The translations under genes were made by a program, and so were the position numbers. Below, in pieces: positions 1 to 5,868 of a DNA stretch of 8,416 nt. Under the pieces are notes generated by a model. It was not told the DNA's origin, made no database searches, and was given only the letters and a program-made list of their open reading frames with translations. Origin of the DNA: Anaerolineae bacterium (GTDB lineage: Bacteria > Chloroflexota > Anaerolineae > Aggregatilineales > Phototrophicaceae); the NCBI GenBank assembly GCA_028284565.1, contig JANQRM010000161.1:1-8416 (forward strand), in the 5' to 3' direction. Within the stretch, counting starts at the first letter, position 1, and every line of letters starts with the position of its first letter.

Positions 1-627
1 ATGACGTGGGCATGGCGGGTGGCAGTGAATCATCTCTTGAATGTCCGCAAACAACGGGCTCAACAATCCACGATGAGCTTTGAAGCGATGGGACACGACC
101 TCAGTGAAGGCTTATCGGATAACTTGCCATCCGTTGCCGAAACGGTGGATCGAAAACTCCTGATTGAAGAGGCGAAGATTGGCTGTATGCAAGCGATGTT
201 GCAATGCTTGAAGCCCGAAGAACGACTTGCTTATATCTTGGGTGAAATCATGGGGATTGACCATCAAATCGGCGCGGAAATCTTCCAGATTAGTCCATCG
301 GCGTATCGCAAGAGGGTGAGTCGCGCGCGGAAAGCCATCCGTGACTTTATGATGGGACATTGTGGCTTAATGCGAAAAGACAATCCTTGTCGCTGTCATA
401 AGCGGATTAACGTGGCGATTGAGAAGGGACGAATCCAACCTGAGAACCTGCTCTTTGCACAAACGGGTGAGGACGACGATGCGCTTCGTGAGAAGGTTGC
501 TCAATTAGATGAGACGGCGCGAGTGGTTGCACTTTTTCAGACGCATCCTGATTATCAACCCCAAGAAAGTTTTACAAGCGTACTTACGAGGTTGTTGGAT
601 TCAGGCGACTTGTCGTTTTTGAATTAA
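1..627 (+). CDS. ECF-type RNA polymerase sigma factor with Cys-containing C-terminal extension, 5'-truncated by the window edge
   Basis: This is the C-terminal 208 residues of a sigma-70 family protein that redirects RNA polymerase to a set of promoters. The opening residues (TWAWRVAVNHLLNVRK) look like the end of sigma region 2, so the ATG at base 1 is probably an internal Met and the gene starts upstream of the window. A linker follows, then a region-4 helix-turn-helix at about residues 52-117, with EERLAYILGEIMG and the recognition-helix stretch SPSAYRKRVSRARKAIRDF. Beyond it lies an extension of about 90 residues with HCG (120-122) and NPCRCHKR (128-135), a possible metal or redox site, ending in a hydrophobic helical segment. 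I recall similar NPCRC tails in other ECF-like factors; the sensing role is inference. Its TAA stop overlaps the stop of the convergent gene. No anti-sigma factor gene is visible downstream. Confidence 0.85.
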   Translation: MTWAWRVAVNHLLNVRKQRAQQSTMSFEAMGHDLSEGLSDNLPSVAETVDRKLLIEEAKIGCMQAMLQCLKPEERLAYILGEIMGIDHQIGAEIFQISPSAYRKRVSRARKAIRDFMMGHCGLMRKDNPCRCHKRINVAIEKGRIQPENLLFAQTGEDDDALREKVAQLDETARVVALFQTHPDYQPQESFTSVLTRLLDSGDLSFLN

Positions 628-1208
628 GCCGGGAAGCGATGTAACCACCAATAGTCCGCTTCAGGATAGACTGCTTCTAATACGTCCGACCAGATAAATC
701 CTGTTTGGTCGGCATATTGGCGGAGATAGCCATCCGCTTCGGCAACTTTAGAGCGCAATTCGGCACTTTCAATGTGACGTTCTTCCATCTCGTGAAGCAG
801 TTCTTGTACAACGGTTCGACGCAGGGCTTCTGGTTTGTAACCACTCGCGCACATTGATGGATTTTCCATGCACTCTTGGAAGTATTGCTTAATTAATTCG
901 AGGCGCGAATTGGCTTCTTTGAGCATTTTGTCATTATAGAAGGATGACCATTCCCCACGAACCACATCGAAGGCTTGTTGCACGGAGTCTAGTTTCTCGT
1001 GTTGACTGTCTTTCATCTCGTCTTTGAGGGCTTCTAATCGACGCAACCGCAAGAGAATCATGCCCACTGTCAGCCGAGGCATATTCCCACTGCCGAATAG
1101 CCCCCCAACATTGCCATAGACTTCATCGCCACGCAGATAATGTTCCAGCGCATCTACCATTTGCTTGACTTCGCTCAGGTCTTTACGGATTGAATAATTG
1201 CTGGACAT
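624..1208 (-). CDS. Unrecognised helical cytoplasmic protein, 194 residues
   Basis: I do not recognise this family. The protein is hydrophilic, rich in Glu, Leu, Arg and Lys, and appears almost wholly helical, with heptad-like stretches around 10-26, 45-65, 95-113 and 125-165. It has no signal peptide or membrane segment. The tail (about 170-194) is aromatic: FIWSDVLEAVYPEADYWWLHRF. Two Cys lie close together at 113 and 120. I chose the start at 1208 (MSSNYS) because AAAGG sits 8 bases upstream. The longer start at 1247 would fall inside a plausible extended -10 element (1246-1251) and adds an unlikely leader, MIVMMASRAKGNL. The gene converges on the sigma factor gene with a 4-bp stop overlap, so transcription of either runs into the other. 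It is probably monocistronic. Confidence 0.75.
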   Translation of the reverse strand: MSSNYSIRKDLSEVKQMVDALEHYLRGDEVYGNVGGLFGSGNMPRLTVGMILLRLRRLEALKDEMKDSQHEKLDSVQQAFDVVRGEWSSFYNDKMLKEANSRLELIKQYFQECMENPSMCASGYKPEALRRTVVQELLHEMEERHIESAELRSKVAEADGYLRQYADQTGFIWSDVLEAVYPEADYWWLHRFPA

Positions 1209-1245
1209 AAGGTTGCCTTTCGCTCTGCTTGCCATCATTACTATC

Positions 1246-1251
1246 ATGATA
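1246..1251 (-). promoter_or_regulatory. Candidate extended -10 promoter element of the 624-1208 gene
   Basis: Read on the minus strand the sequence is TGTTATCAT, an extended -10 (TGn plus TATCAT, one mismatch to TATAAT). No good -35 is present, which is acceptable for extended -10 promoters. The predicted transcript would start near 1239, about 30 bases ahead of the ATG at 1208. Confidence 0.4.
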
Positions 1252-1277
1252 ACACGTTCACGCTCAACTTTGTGAAA

Positions 1278-1293
1278 TCTAATACAAATTAGA
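1278..1293. promoter_or_regulatory. Operator-like inverted repeat TCTAAT-ACAA-ATTAGA
   Basis: Perfect 6-bp arms flank a 4-base AT-rich spacer. The site lies about 30 bp upstream of the candidate -10 of the 624-1208 gene, where an activator or repressor could bind. It is AT-rich and short, so chance is possible. Confidence 0.25.
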
Positions 1294-1342
1294 CAAACTT
1301 TTCAGTGAATGCTTAGGAATACAGATTGACCACTAAGCAAAC

Positions 1343-1367
1343 AAAAAAGCCCCGCGCTTGGCAGGGC
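1343..1367 (-). terminator. Rho-independent terminator of the OsmC-family gene
   Basis: On the minus strand a 7-bp stem (GCCCTGC paired with GCGGGGC, one G-T wobble) with a 5-base loop occupies 1349-1367. It is followed directly by six T at 1343-1348. It begins 20 bases after the OsmC stop codon (1388-1390), as expected for an intrinsic terminator, and separates this gene from the 624-1208 gene. Confidence 0.88.
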
Positions 1368-1387
1368 ATCTTGAGTTGAGTAGGTAC

Positions 1388-1813
1388 TTACTTCGCTTCG
1401 AGAAGTTCTTCTTTCCAGAAGGTCGGCAGGGAAACCACACGCCGAACCGGACACTTCCCCGCTATTTCGAGGAGGCGTTCTCTCTGCTTCTCGTCCAAAT
1501 CGCCATGGAAGGTCATTGCTTCCCGAATCTCATGCACAAATAGGGCATCACCTTCATATGCCTCGTATTCGCTGGCTTTGAAGCGTTCATAATCAAGCGC
1601 GACATCCACACCTTGCAAATCCCAGCCTTTGCGATCCGCATACATCTTGACAGTCATCGCCATACACGAGCCAAGCGCACCCATCAGCATCTGTGTGGGA
1701 GAGGGGGCGGTATCTGTGCCACCATCATCAATTGGTTCATCCGCATGGTAGGTGTGACTGCCTGATTGAATCGTTGTTTTCATGCCATCACGAAGGGTAA
1801 TCGTCGTGGTCAT
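1388..1813 (-). CDS. OsmC/Ohr-family peroxiredoxin-like protein
   Basis: OsmC-family proteins are small cytoplasmic homodimers; characterised members reduce organic hydroperoxides with a pair of cysteines. This 141-residue protein has the expected length and layout: an N-terminal beta segment, then DGGTDTAPSPTQMLMGALGSC (29-50) carrying Cys50 at the head of the central helix, then KCPVRR (120-125) carrying Cys121. Both redox cysteines are therefore present. RKGWDLQGVDVAL (61-73) is the usual second strand region. The general OsmC group (YhfA-like) fits better than true Ohr, but the substrate cannot be read from sequence. The start at 1813 is supported by AAAAGG 7 bases upstream. The gene has its own terminator at 1343-1367 and a sharp palindrome at 1860-1873, 46 bases before the start codon, suggesting individual regulation. 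Confidence 0.92.
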   Translation of the reverse strand: MTTTITLRDGMKTTIQSGSHTYHADEPIDDGGTDTAPSPTQMLMGALGSCMAMTVKMYADRKGWDLQGVDVALDYERFKASEYEAYEGDALFVHEIREAMTFHGDLDEKQRERLLEIAGKCPVRRVVSLPTFWKEELLEAK

Positions 1814-1859
1814 CTCATTGCCTTTTCCTGTCCTATCGTCTTGCTATTCCGACGCATTG

Positions 1860-1873
1860 AGGTCAGGTGACCT
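1860..1873. promoter_or_regulatory. Operator-like palindrome AGGTCA-GG-TGACCT upstream of the OsmC-family gene
   Basis: Perfect 6-bp inverted arms with a 2-base spacer. The site is centred about 53 bp before the ATG at 1813, within the promoter-proximal region of the minus-strand gene. The form suits a dimeric repressor or activator. It does not resemble the AT-rich OhrR site I know from Bacillus, so the regulator is unknown. Confidence 0.4.
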
Positions 1874-1887
1874 TACGGATAAAGAAT

Positions 1888-1917
1888 AAACCGCCAAGGC
1901 GCAGAGAACGCCAAGAA
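1888..1917 (+). repeat. Intergenic repeat, CGCCAAGGCGCAGAGAACGCCAAG type
   Basis: The stretch contains CGCAGAGAACGCCAAG. The same core with one change, CGCAGAGAACGCTAAG, occurs on the minus strand at about 4133-4148. CGCCAAG also occurs twice within the element. Purine-rich runs of this style recur between genes in some environmental bacteria, as I recall. It lies in the 237-bp gap (1814-2050), in which I see no gene. Confidence 0.5.
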
Positions 1918-2050
1918 ATATCATATCATTGCTCGGGTCACAGACAAGGACATGGCTTTAGAAGTTAAGTTTGATAGAGGCAAAGTTGGATAATTTCCTC
2001 TGAGTCCTCTGTATGAAGGTCAGTTACAAAGCGACCCTCATTGGTGAGAT

Positions 2051-2455
2051 TTATTTCTTCGTCAGGCGTTGCAGACCTTGATAGCGGGGGTCGCCCTGAA
2101 TATCCTTCCAGCGTTCATCCCCACCGTCCGTATGCCACTCAATGACATACATCCCATCGGTATCTTGATAGGCAAAGGAGGGACGCAAACCGAGCAAAAT
2201 CTGACGCATCACGCCGATAATATCCTTGCGTTCTTCGCCCATCTTGAGAACAAAATAACGCCCCGGCTCCCATTCAAAGAACATGGGCATCCCATCCGAC
2301 GTGCCTTCCATCTGAATCGGGTTGCTTGCCTGAGTGCAACTCATGAACACCGCTTGCAGACGATTGTTCCACAGCGTATGGTTGACACGCTCCTCAATGT
2401 AATAGGGACGCGGTTCAGGGGTTGAATAAAACCATTTACGGGCGGTTGTTGCCAT
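2051..2455 (-). CDS. Unrecognised small protein, 134 residues
   Basis: I do not recognise this family. The protein begins MATTARKWFYSTPEPRPYYI and is rich in aromatic residues (several Trp, Tyr and Phe), with no signal peptide and no membrane segment. The middle (48-72, from MEGTSDGMPMFFEWEPGRYF) reads like alternating beta strands. A short helix with hydrophobic spacing follows (IIGVMRQILLGL, 79-90), then another strand region (YVIEWHTD, 102-109) and a basic tail ending KK. A compact alpha/beta cytoplasmic domain is likely. Upstream of the ATG is AAAGAGA, a weak ribosome binding site. I preferred this frame over the overlapping plus-strand frame because the latter has no plausible start signal and a less protein-like composition. 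I see no clear terminator. Confidence 0.65.
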   Translation of the reverse strand: MATTARKWFYSTPEPRPYYIEERVNHTLWNNRLQAVFMSCTQASNPIQMEGTSDGMPMFFEWEPGRYFVLKMGEERKDIIGVMRQILLGLRPSFAYQDTDGMYVIEWHTDGGDERWKDIQGDPRYQGLQRLTKK

Positions 2456-2591
2456 AGTTTGTCTCTTTGCTTGTGAAATCTGCCACCATAGCCCTAGTGT
2501 ACCGATTCTTAAGGAAATGGGCTAGAGGGAGGGTAATAATCTGCAGAAACCAAACGCCCCGCACACAGAGATGAGGGGGCGCAGGTTATGT

Positions 2592-2642
2592 TGGGGAAGC
2601 CTTGTCTGGCTTACGTGGGGGCATAAGCAACAGACAGCCCCA
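2592..2642 (+). other. Structured intergenic element with two mutually exclusive hairpins
   Basis: Fold A pairs TGTCTG (2603-2608) with CAGACA (2631-2636), plus GCTTA (2609-2613) with TAAGC (2624-2628) and outer TGGGG (2592-2596) with CCCCA (2638-2642). Fold B pairs AAGCC (2597-2601) with GGCTT (2608-2612) across a 6-base loop. Both folds use bases 2608-2612, so they exclude each other. No T-run follows. The element could be a small RNA, a leader structure or an intergenic repeat; I recognise no known RNA family. Confidence 0.4.
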
Positions 2643-2726
2643 CCTTAACACAAAAATCTGACGCACCAAATGACGCAAGCCCTACGCTTCACCTACGCGG
2701 AGAAACGCTATAAACGACAGAAGCTA

Positions 2727-2740
2727 GCTAGTTGCTAGTT
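2727..2740 (+). repeat. Tandem 7-bp repeat GCTAGTT x2
   Basis: Two exact adjacent GCTAGTT copies, preceded by a partial GCTA, abut the hairpin repeat at 2741-2769. They are probably part of the same intergenic repeat module. Confidence 0.4.
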
Positions 2741-2769
2741 GTAAAGGTGGTTCGCTGAACCGCCCCTAC
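2741..2769. repeat. Dispersed-type hairpin repeat (GTAGGGGCGGTTC...GAACCGCCCCTAC class)
   Basis: The left arm GTAAAGGTGGTTC is a slightly decayed complement of the right arm GAACCGCCCCTAC: two A-C mismatches and one wobble over 13 positions, with a 3-base loop. Hairpins of this consensus recur many times in several environmental bacterial genomes, from memory. It sits 30 bp upstream of the candidate -10 of the propeller protein gene and could form a cruciform or RNA hairpin. Confidence 0.6.
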
Positions 2770-2799
2770 ATAGGTGGTTTTCTCTTGAAGATGTCACGT

Positions 2800-2805
2800 T
2801 ATAAT
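2800..2805 (+). promoter_or_regulatory. Candidate -10 box TATAAT of the propeller protein gene
   Basis: A perfect TATAAT lies 34 bases before the chosen start at 2840. There is no good -35 at normal spacing; TTGAAG at 2785-2790 is only 9 bases away. Its presence argues that translation starts at 2840 rather than 2804, which lies inside the box. Confidence 0.45.
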
Positions 2806-2839
2806 GGGTCAATATTCTATCTACAATGAAACAGAAATC

Positions 2840-4021
2840 ATGGCAAACCGTCTTCTCCTCATCTTACTCCTGCTAACATCAGTATCAATCATCACCGCCC
2901 AAGATGACATCCCATTACAAGGGCAGTTGCTAGCATTAAATACCGTCGAGCAAGATGCGATTCTGCTTTATGAAGTGGAAACAGGTCGCATCCGTACCTT
3001 GTCCTTTGGGGATGAAGCGCATCATGTCTGGGATTTCTCGCCGGATGGATGTCGATTGCTGTTTACACTCCAAGAAGGCACAAATCCCGCACAACTGTAC
3101 ACAGCGCGGTTGGATGGGCATGATGTGCAAGCGATGGTGAGCTATACCGAAGGCGATGCAGTTGTCTGGGGCGCGTGGGAGCCTCAATGGTCGCCGATGG
3201 GAGATAAAATTGCGTTCACCATGATTCGGGATCGTCGTCAACGTGATGGCACTATTCTTCGTGAATATCATGTCGGTTGGATTCCGGCAGAGGGGGGCGA
3301 ACCGACCTTTTACAGTGTGACGGGACGTGAGCATACACCCGAATGGTCGCCAACGGGTGAGTTTTTGGCTTATGTCTCTTATGATGAGCGTGTGGCAGGC
3401 GATGACCTTTTCTCGACGGCTGTGCCAACACCGGAATTGCCCGAAGGTCAACCGACTCCTGTGCCTGTGTTACTGAATGAAGCCGATTTATGGGTGGTGA
3501 GTGCCGATGCAGAGACCAAATATCGCCTAACCAATTTCCAAACGGGGACGATTAGCAAGCCCAAGTGGAGTCCTGATGGTGAGTTGGTGAGTTTTGTCTA
3601 TTCACCAAGCAACAACAACGATATGTTCTGGATGATTGGCAGTCAGCAAGGTTCGAACTCGACACAGTTGACCAACCAGTGGAGCTTAATTCTCGATACC
3701 ACATGGCTACCGAATAGCGCCGCAATTCTGGGTGCGACACGGGATTTCAACGACATTGGCGAAAATCGTCTGTGGCAAATTCCACTCTTCCTGAATTCGG
3801 AAGCCCAAGCCACACTATATCGTCAGAGTTTACCCATCCAACATGCCGATTATCCACGCTTTAGCCCTGATGGAACGCGACTGGCAGTCCGCAGTGCCTA
3901 TGAACTGATGCTCATCAACCTGCAAGACAACAGCTTCGAGATGCTACCGCCAGAGACATTAGGCAATACCCCAGCCGTCTGGAGTCCCTTGGCTTTCAAT
4001 GATGAACGTGAATGTCAATGA
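2840..4021 (+). CDS. Secreted TolB/WD40-like (PD40) beta-propeller protein
   Basis: This 393-residue protein begins with a typical signal peptide (MANRLLLILLLLTSVSIITAQ, cut probably after residue 20 or so) and then carries propeller blades of the PD40 type known from TolB. The marker motifs are FSPDG (66-70), WSPMGD (117-122), WSPTGE (169-174), WSPDGE (243-248), FSPDG (341-345) and a decayed WSP (381-383), so about six blades are likely. A Pro/Thr-rich insert, PTPELPEGQPTPVPV, sits near 196-210 between blades. It probably acts outside the membrane as a binding or scaffolding domain; no catalytic motif is visible, and the partner is unknown. The start at 2840 is chosen for the signal peptide and because an upstream ATG (2804) falls in a TATAAT box. 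There is no clear Shine-Dalgarno sequence. The gene is convergent with the nitrobindin-like gene. Confidence 0.85.
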   Translation: MANRLLLILLLLTSVSIITAQDDIPLQGQLLALNTVEQDAILLYEVETGRIRTLSFGDEAHHVWDFSPDGCRLLFTLQEGTNPAQLYTARLDGHDVQAMVSYTEGDAVVWGAWEPQWSPMGDKIAFTMIRDRRQRDGTILREYHVGWIPAEGGEPTFYSVTGREHTPEWSPTGEFLAYVSYDERVAGDDLFSTAVPTPELPEGQPTPVPVLLNEADLWVVSADAETKYRLTNFQTGTISKPKWSPDGELVSFVYSPSNNNDMFWMIGSQQGSNSTQLTNQWSLILDTTWLPNSAAILGATRDFNDIGENRLWQIPLFLNSEAQATLYRQSLPIQHADYPRFSPDGTRLAVRSAYELMLINLQDNSFEMLPPETLGNTPAVWSPLAFNDERECQ

Positions 4022-4025
4022 ATAA

Positions 4026-4150
4026 CAACGCAAAGGTGGAAAGTTTGCAAAGAGGCAAAGAGTAAATCTCCAACTATCCAATGTTAATTTTAGTGAATAC
4101 AGATATAAAAAACCCTTTGCGCCTCTGTGTCCTTAGCGTTCTCTGCGTTG
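4026..4150. repeat. Inverted pair of related purine-rich repeats between convergent genes
   Basis: The left arm (4026-4062, CAACGCAAAGG... on plus) and the right arm (4113-4150, CAACGCAGAGAACGC... on minus) align over most of their length with one 2-base gap, at roughly two thirds identity. They flank about 50 AT-rich bases. The right arm shares a 16-base core, one mismatch, with the repeat at 1888-1917. The pair fills the gap between the propeller and nitrobindin-like stop codons and may also act as a weak two-way terminator. Confidence 0.5.
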
Positions 4151-4156
4151 GATCTT

Positions 4157-4615
4157 TTAATCTGCTTGTTCCAACGTCGCTTCCAGATGTGCATCATGTT
4201 TACGGTTCGATTGCGTCGTCATAGAGACTAAATACCACAGTATGCCATCTTTGACTTCGTATTGTCTTGTCGACGCGACCATGCGCGGGTCATTGGCAAA
4301 GGCTGAACTCTTGAATCGCAGAATTAACACATTATCTTTCAGAGTAACATCACCGTTCAACACTTCGACACGTCCGTTGTTTTGTGAATTCACCCATTCA
4401 TAGGTTTCGTCGTCAAGCTGACGGATGAAGCCAAATTCCCAATGGAGCAAGGTTTCTGTGCCATCATCATGCAATCGCCATGTCTTTTGCTCATATTGGA
4501 CTATCGGCTTGTCGTCATGTTCACGGAAGGTCAAGACTTCTCGATATCGTGCGGTTTCAATTGTGGGATAAAAGGCGTTGCCCGTACCTTGCCATGTGCC
4601 AATGAGTTGCTTCAC
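4157..4615 (-). CDS. Nitrobindin-like heme-binding beta-barrel protein (THAP4/DUF1794 family)
   Basis: Nitrobindins are small ten-stranded beta barrels that bind ferric heme; characterised members bind NO and isomerise peroxynitrite to nitrate. This 152-residue protein has the family signature GTWQGTG (6-12) followed by YPTI (16-19), then YREVLTF, KPIVQYEQKTW, LHWEFGFIR and the closing AHLEATLEQ. His143 in that last motif matches the axial heme ligand of the family. No signal peptide is present, so it should be cytoplasmic. I chose the GTG at 4615 because AAGGAGA stands 6 bases upstream; a TTG at 4639 would add 8 residues with no ribosome site. It is divergent from the SGNH gene and its promoter probably overlaps that gene's promoter. 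The family assignment is from motif memory, and the catalytic role here is inferred. Confidence 0.85.
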   Translation of the reverse strand: MKQLIGTWQGTGNAFYPTIETARYREVLTFREHDDKPIVQYEQKTWRLHDDGTETLLHWEFGFIRQLDDETYEWVNSQNNGRVEVLNGDVTLKDNVLILRFKSSAFANDPRMVASTRQYEVKDGILWYLVSMTTQSNRKHDAHLEATLEQAD

Positions 4616-4621
4616 AGGAGT

Positions 4622-4627
4622 CTCCTT
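4622..4627 (-). promoter_or_regulatory. Ribosome binding site AAGGAG that fixes the GTG start
   Basis: On the minus strand AAGGAG lies 6 bases ahead of GTG 4615-4613, near-ideal spacing. It decides the start of the nitrobindin-like gene against the TTG at 4639. Confidence 0.8.
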
Positions 4628-4628
4628 G

Positions 4629-4656
4629 TTGGCAGTCAATGTGCTTTCAGTATAAT
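4629..4656 (+). promoter_or_regulatory. Sigma-70-type promoter TTGGCA-N16-TATAAT for the SGNH/DUF2785 operon
   Basis: The -35 TTGGCA (4629-4634) has one mismatch to TTGACA, and the -10 TATAAT (4651-4656) is perfect at 16-base spacing. It lies 35 bases before the ATG at 4692. The opposite strand of the same -10 reads TATACT (4649-4654), which could serve the divergent nitrobindin-like gene. Confidence 0.75.
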
Positions 4657-4691
4657 GGTGGCTCTACTGTCCTAACCAGAGCCGAACCTTC

Positions 4692-5867
4692 ATGCCCAAT
4701 TTTGTCCGCGTTGTCAGTTTATTCCTAGTTACTATCAGTCTATTGGGAAATACACCAACACCCTCACCCTATGATGTGATTCCGACACCGATTCCAACTG
4801 TCATACCAGAGCGTGAAGCCACGGCGCATCGGCGGGCAGTAATGTTTGCGGGTCCGGGGGAGACACATCGGCAGGTGGATTTTTTGAATGCAGGGGTGCC
4901 AATCACGATTGTAGGACGGAATCAGCTGGGTAATTGGTTGCATATCATTCGGCGGACGGAAATCGGGTCGATTGCACAAGATGGCTGGGTGATGAGTGGC
5001 ATGTTGAATTTGGATGAGAACCTTTTTTATAGCGAGTTGCCGATTGAAGAAGGCTTGGTCGATGCCGAGCCAGACAATGTGGTCGGTGAGTCGATTGCAC
5101 AGCTTTATGAATTGCCGATTCTGCCAGAAATTCATCCCGATATGATAGAAGTCTATGAACGAGGCTTAGAACTGGGCAACCAGCCGAATGTCATCACCAA
5201 AGTGGGGGATAGCCTGAGTGCAGATGTCAATTATCTGACCTATATGAGCCAAGACGATTATGAATTGGGTCCCTATAATTATCTGCAAGAGACAATTGAG
5301 TTCTATGGCGATTCAACGGCAGGGAATAGTGTCGCGGCGAGAATCGGCATGAGTTCACTGGTGGTATTCGACCCCTTTTGGGCGAATGCCGAATTATGTG
5401 AGCCAAATGAAACGCCCTTAGTCTGTGAATATCGCTTGAAGATGCCGAGTGTGGCGTTTATTATGTTTGGACCGAATGATGTACGGTCAATGGATACAGA
5501 GACCTACACAACACAGATGAGGCGGATTCTCGAGGAGACGTTGGATAAGGGTATTATTCCAGTCTTATCGACCTTTAGTGCGAGTCCGAATCATTTCTTG
5601 TGGTGGCAATCGGTGAATTTTAACCTGGCGTTGATGGAGATTGCGGGCGAATACAACGTGCCGATTGTGAATTTGTGGGCGGCGGCAAGACCCTTGCCCG
5701 ACTATGGCTTAGATAATGACCGTGTGCATCTGCTTCAGAGTGGATTTCGGTATCTGAAATTCACCGACGGACGTGAAACATTTTATGGCGCGACCTTGCA
5801 AAATTTGTTGTCGATACGGGTGTTATATTCGATTCAAGAAGCTGTCGGGTTGTTAGAAAGTCAATGA
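4692..5867 (+). CDS. Secreted protein with SH3-like domain and SGNH/GDSL hydrolase-like domain
   Basis: The 391-residue protein opens with a signal peptide (about 1-20: MPNFVRVVSLFLVTISLLGN) and a Thr/Pro linker (TPTPSP...PTPIPTVIP, to about 39). Residues 46-104 resemble a bacterial SH3 domain: MFAGPGETHRQVDFLNAGVP, then NWLHI and DGWVMSGML. The C-terminal two thirds look like an SGNH-fold esterase: VGDSL (171-175, nucleophile Ser174), GPND (260-263, block III) and DRVH (343-346, Asp343 and His346 of block V). Block II Gly is less certain; ARIGMSS near 219 is a candidate. Cys236 and Cys245 could form a disulfide, fitting export. SGNH enzymes cleave esters such as acyl or acetyl groups, and the SH3-like domain may hold it to the wall or glycans; the substrate is unknown. 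There is no obvious Shine-Dalgarno sequence. The DUF2785 gene starts one base after its stop. Confidence 0.82.
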   Translation: MPNFVRVVSLFLVTISLLGNTPTPSPYDVIPTPIPTVIPEREATAHRRAVMFAGPGETHRQVDFLNAGVPITIVGRNQLGNWLHIIRRTEIGSIAQDGWVMSGMLNLDENLFYSELPIEEGLVDAEPDNVVGESIAQLYELPILPEIHPDMIEVYERGLELGNQPNVITKVGDSLSADVNYLTYMSQDDYELGPYNYLQETIEFYGDSTAGNSVAARIGMSSLVVFDPFWANAELCEPNETPLVCEYRLKMPSVAFIMFGPNDVRSMDTETYTTQMRRILEETLDKGIIPVLSTFSASPNHFLWWQSVNFNLALMEIAGEYNVPIVNLWAAARPLPDYGLDNDRVHLLQSGFRYLKFTDGRETFYGATLQNLLSIRVLYSIQEAVGLLESQ

Positions 5868-5868
5868 C

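Larger units (their letters stand above)
2456..2839. other. Gene-free region of about 380 bases with hairpins and repeats
   Basis: No convincing coding frame is present on either strand. The region contains a short hairpin (CGCCCC at 2555-2560 with GGGGCG at 2576-2581), the structured element at 2592-2642, tandem GCTAGTT copies at 2727-2740, the hairpin repeat at 2741-2769 and a candidate promoter at 2800-2805. It separates the divergent 2051-2455 gene from the propeller protein gene, so both of their promoters must lie here. Confidence 0.6.

Noticed and set aside
1..3. ATG at base 1 as the true start of the sigma factor
   Set aside because: The first residues already match late sigma region 2, so the N-terminal part must lie upstream and this Met is probably internal.
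1209..1247. Start at 1247 for the helical protein
   Set aside because: It overlaps a candidate -10 box, and a good AAAGG stands before the ATG at 1208.
2069..2425. Plus-strand reading frame opposite the 134-residue gene
   Set aside because: It lacks a start signal and family resemblance; the minus frame has a better start and composition.
2589..2627. Tiny frame MLGKPCLAYVGA in the structured intergenic element
   Set aside because: Only 12 codons, no ribosome site, and the bases are better explained by the hairpin pairing.
2804..2839. Start of the propeller protein at ATG 2804
   Set aside because: It overlaps a perfect TATAAT and would put 12 polar residues before an otherwise typical signal peptide starting at 2840.
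2936..3451. Long minus-strand frame inside the propeller gene
   Set aside because: It is antisense to a clear signal-peptide and propeller-blade protein, and its residue make-up (many Cys, His, Arg) is typical of a shadow frame.
4616..4639. TTG start at 4639 for the nitrobindin-like gene
   Set aside because: It has no ribosome site, whereas AAGGAG stands six bases before GTG 4615.
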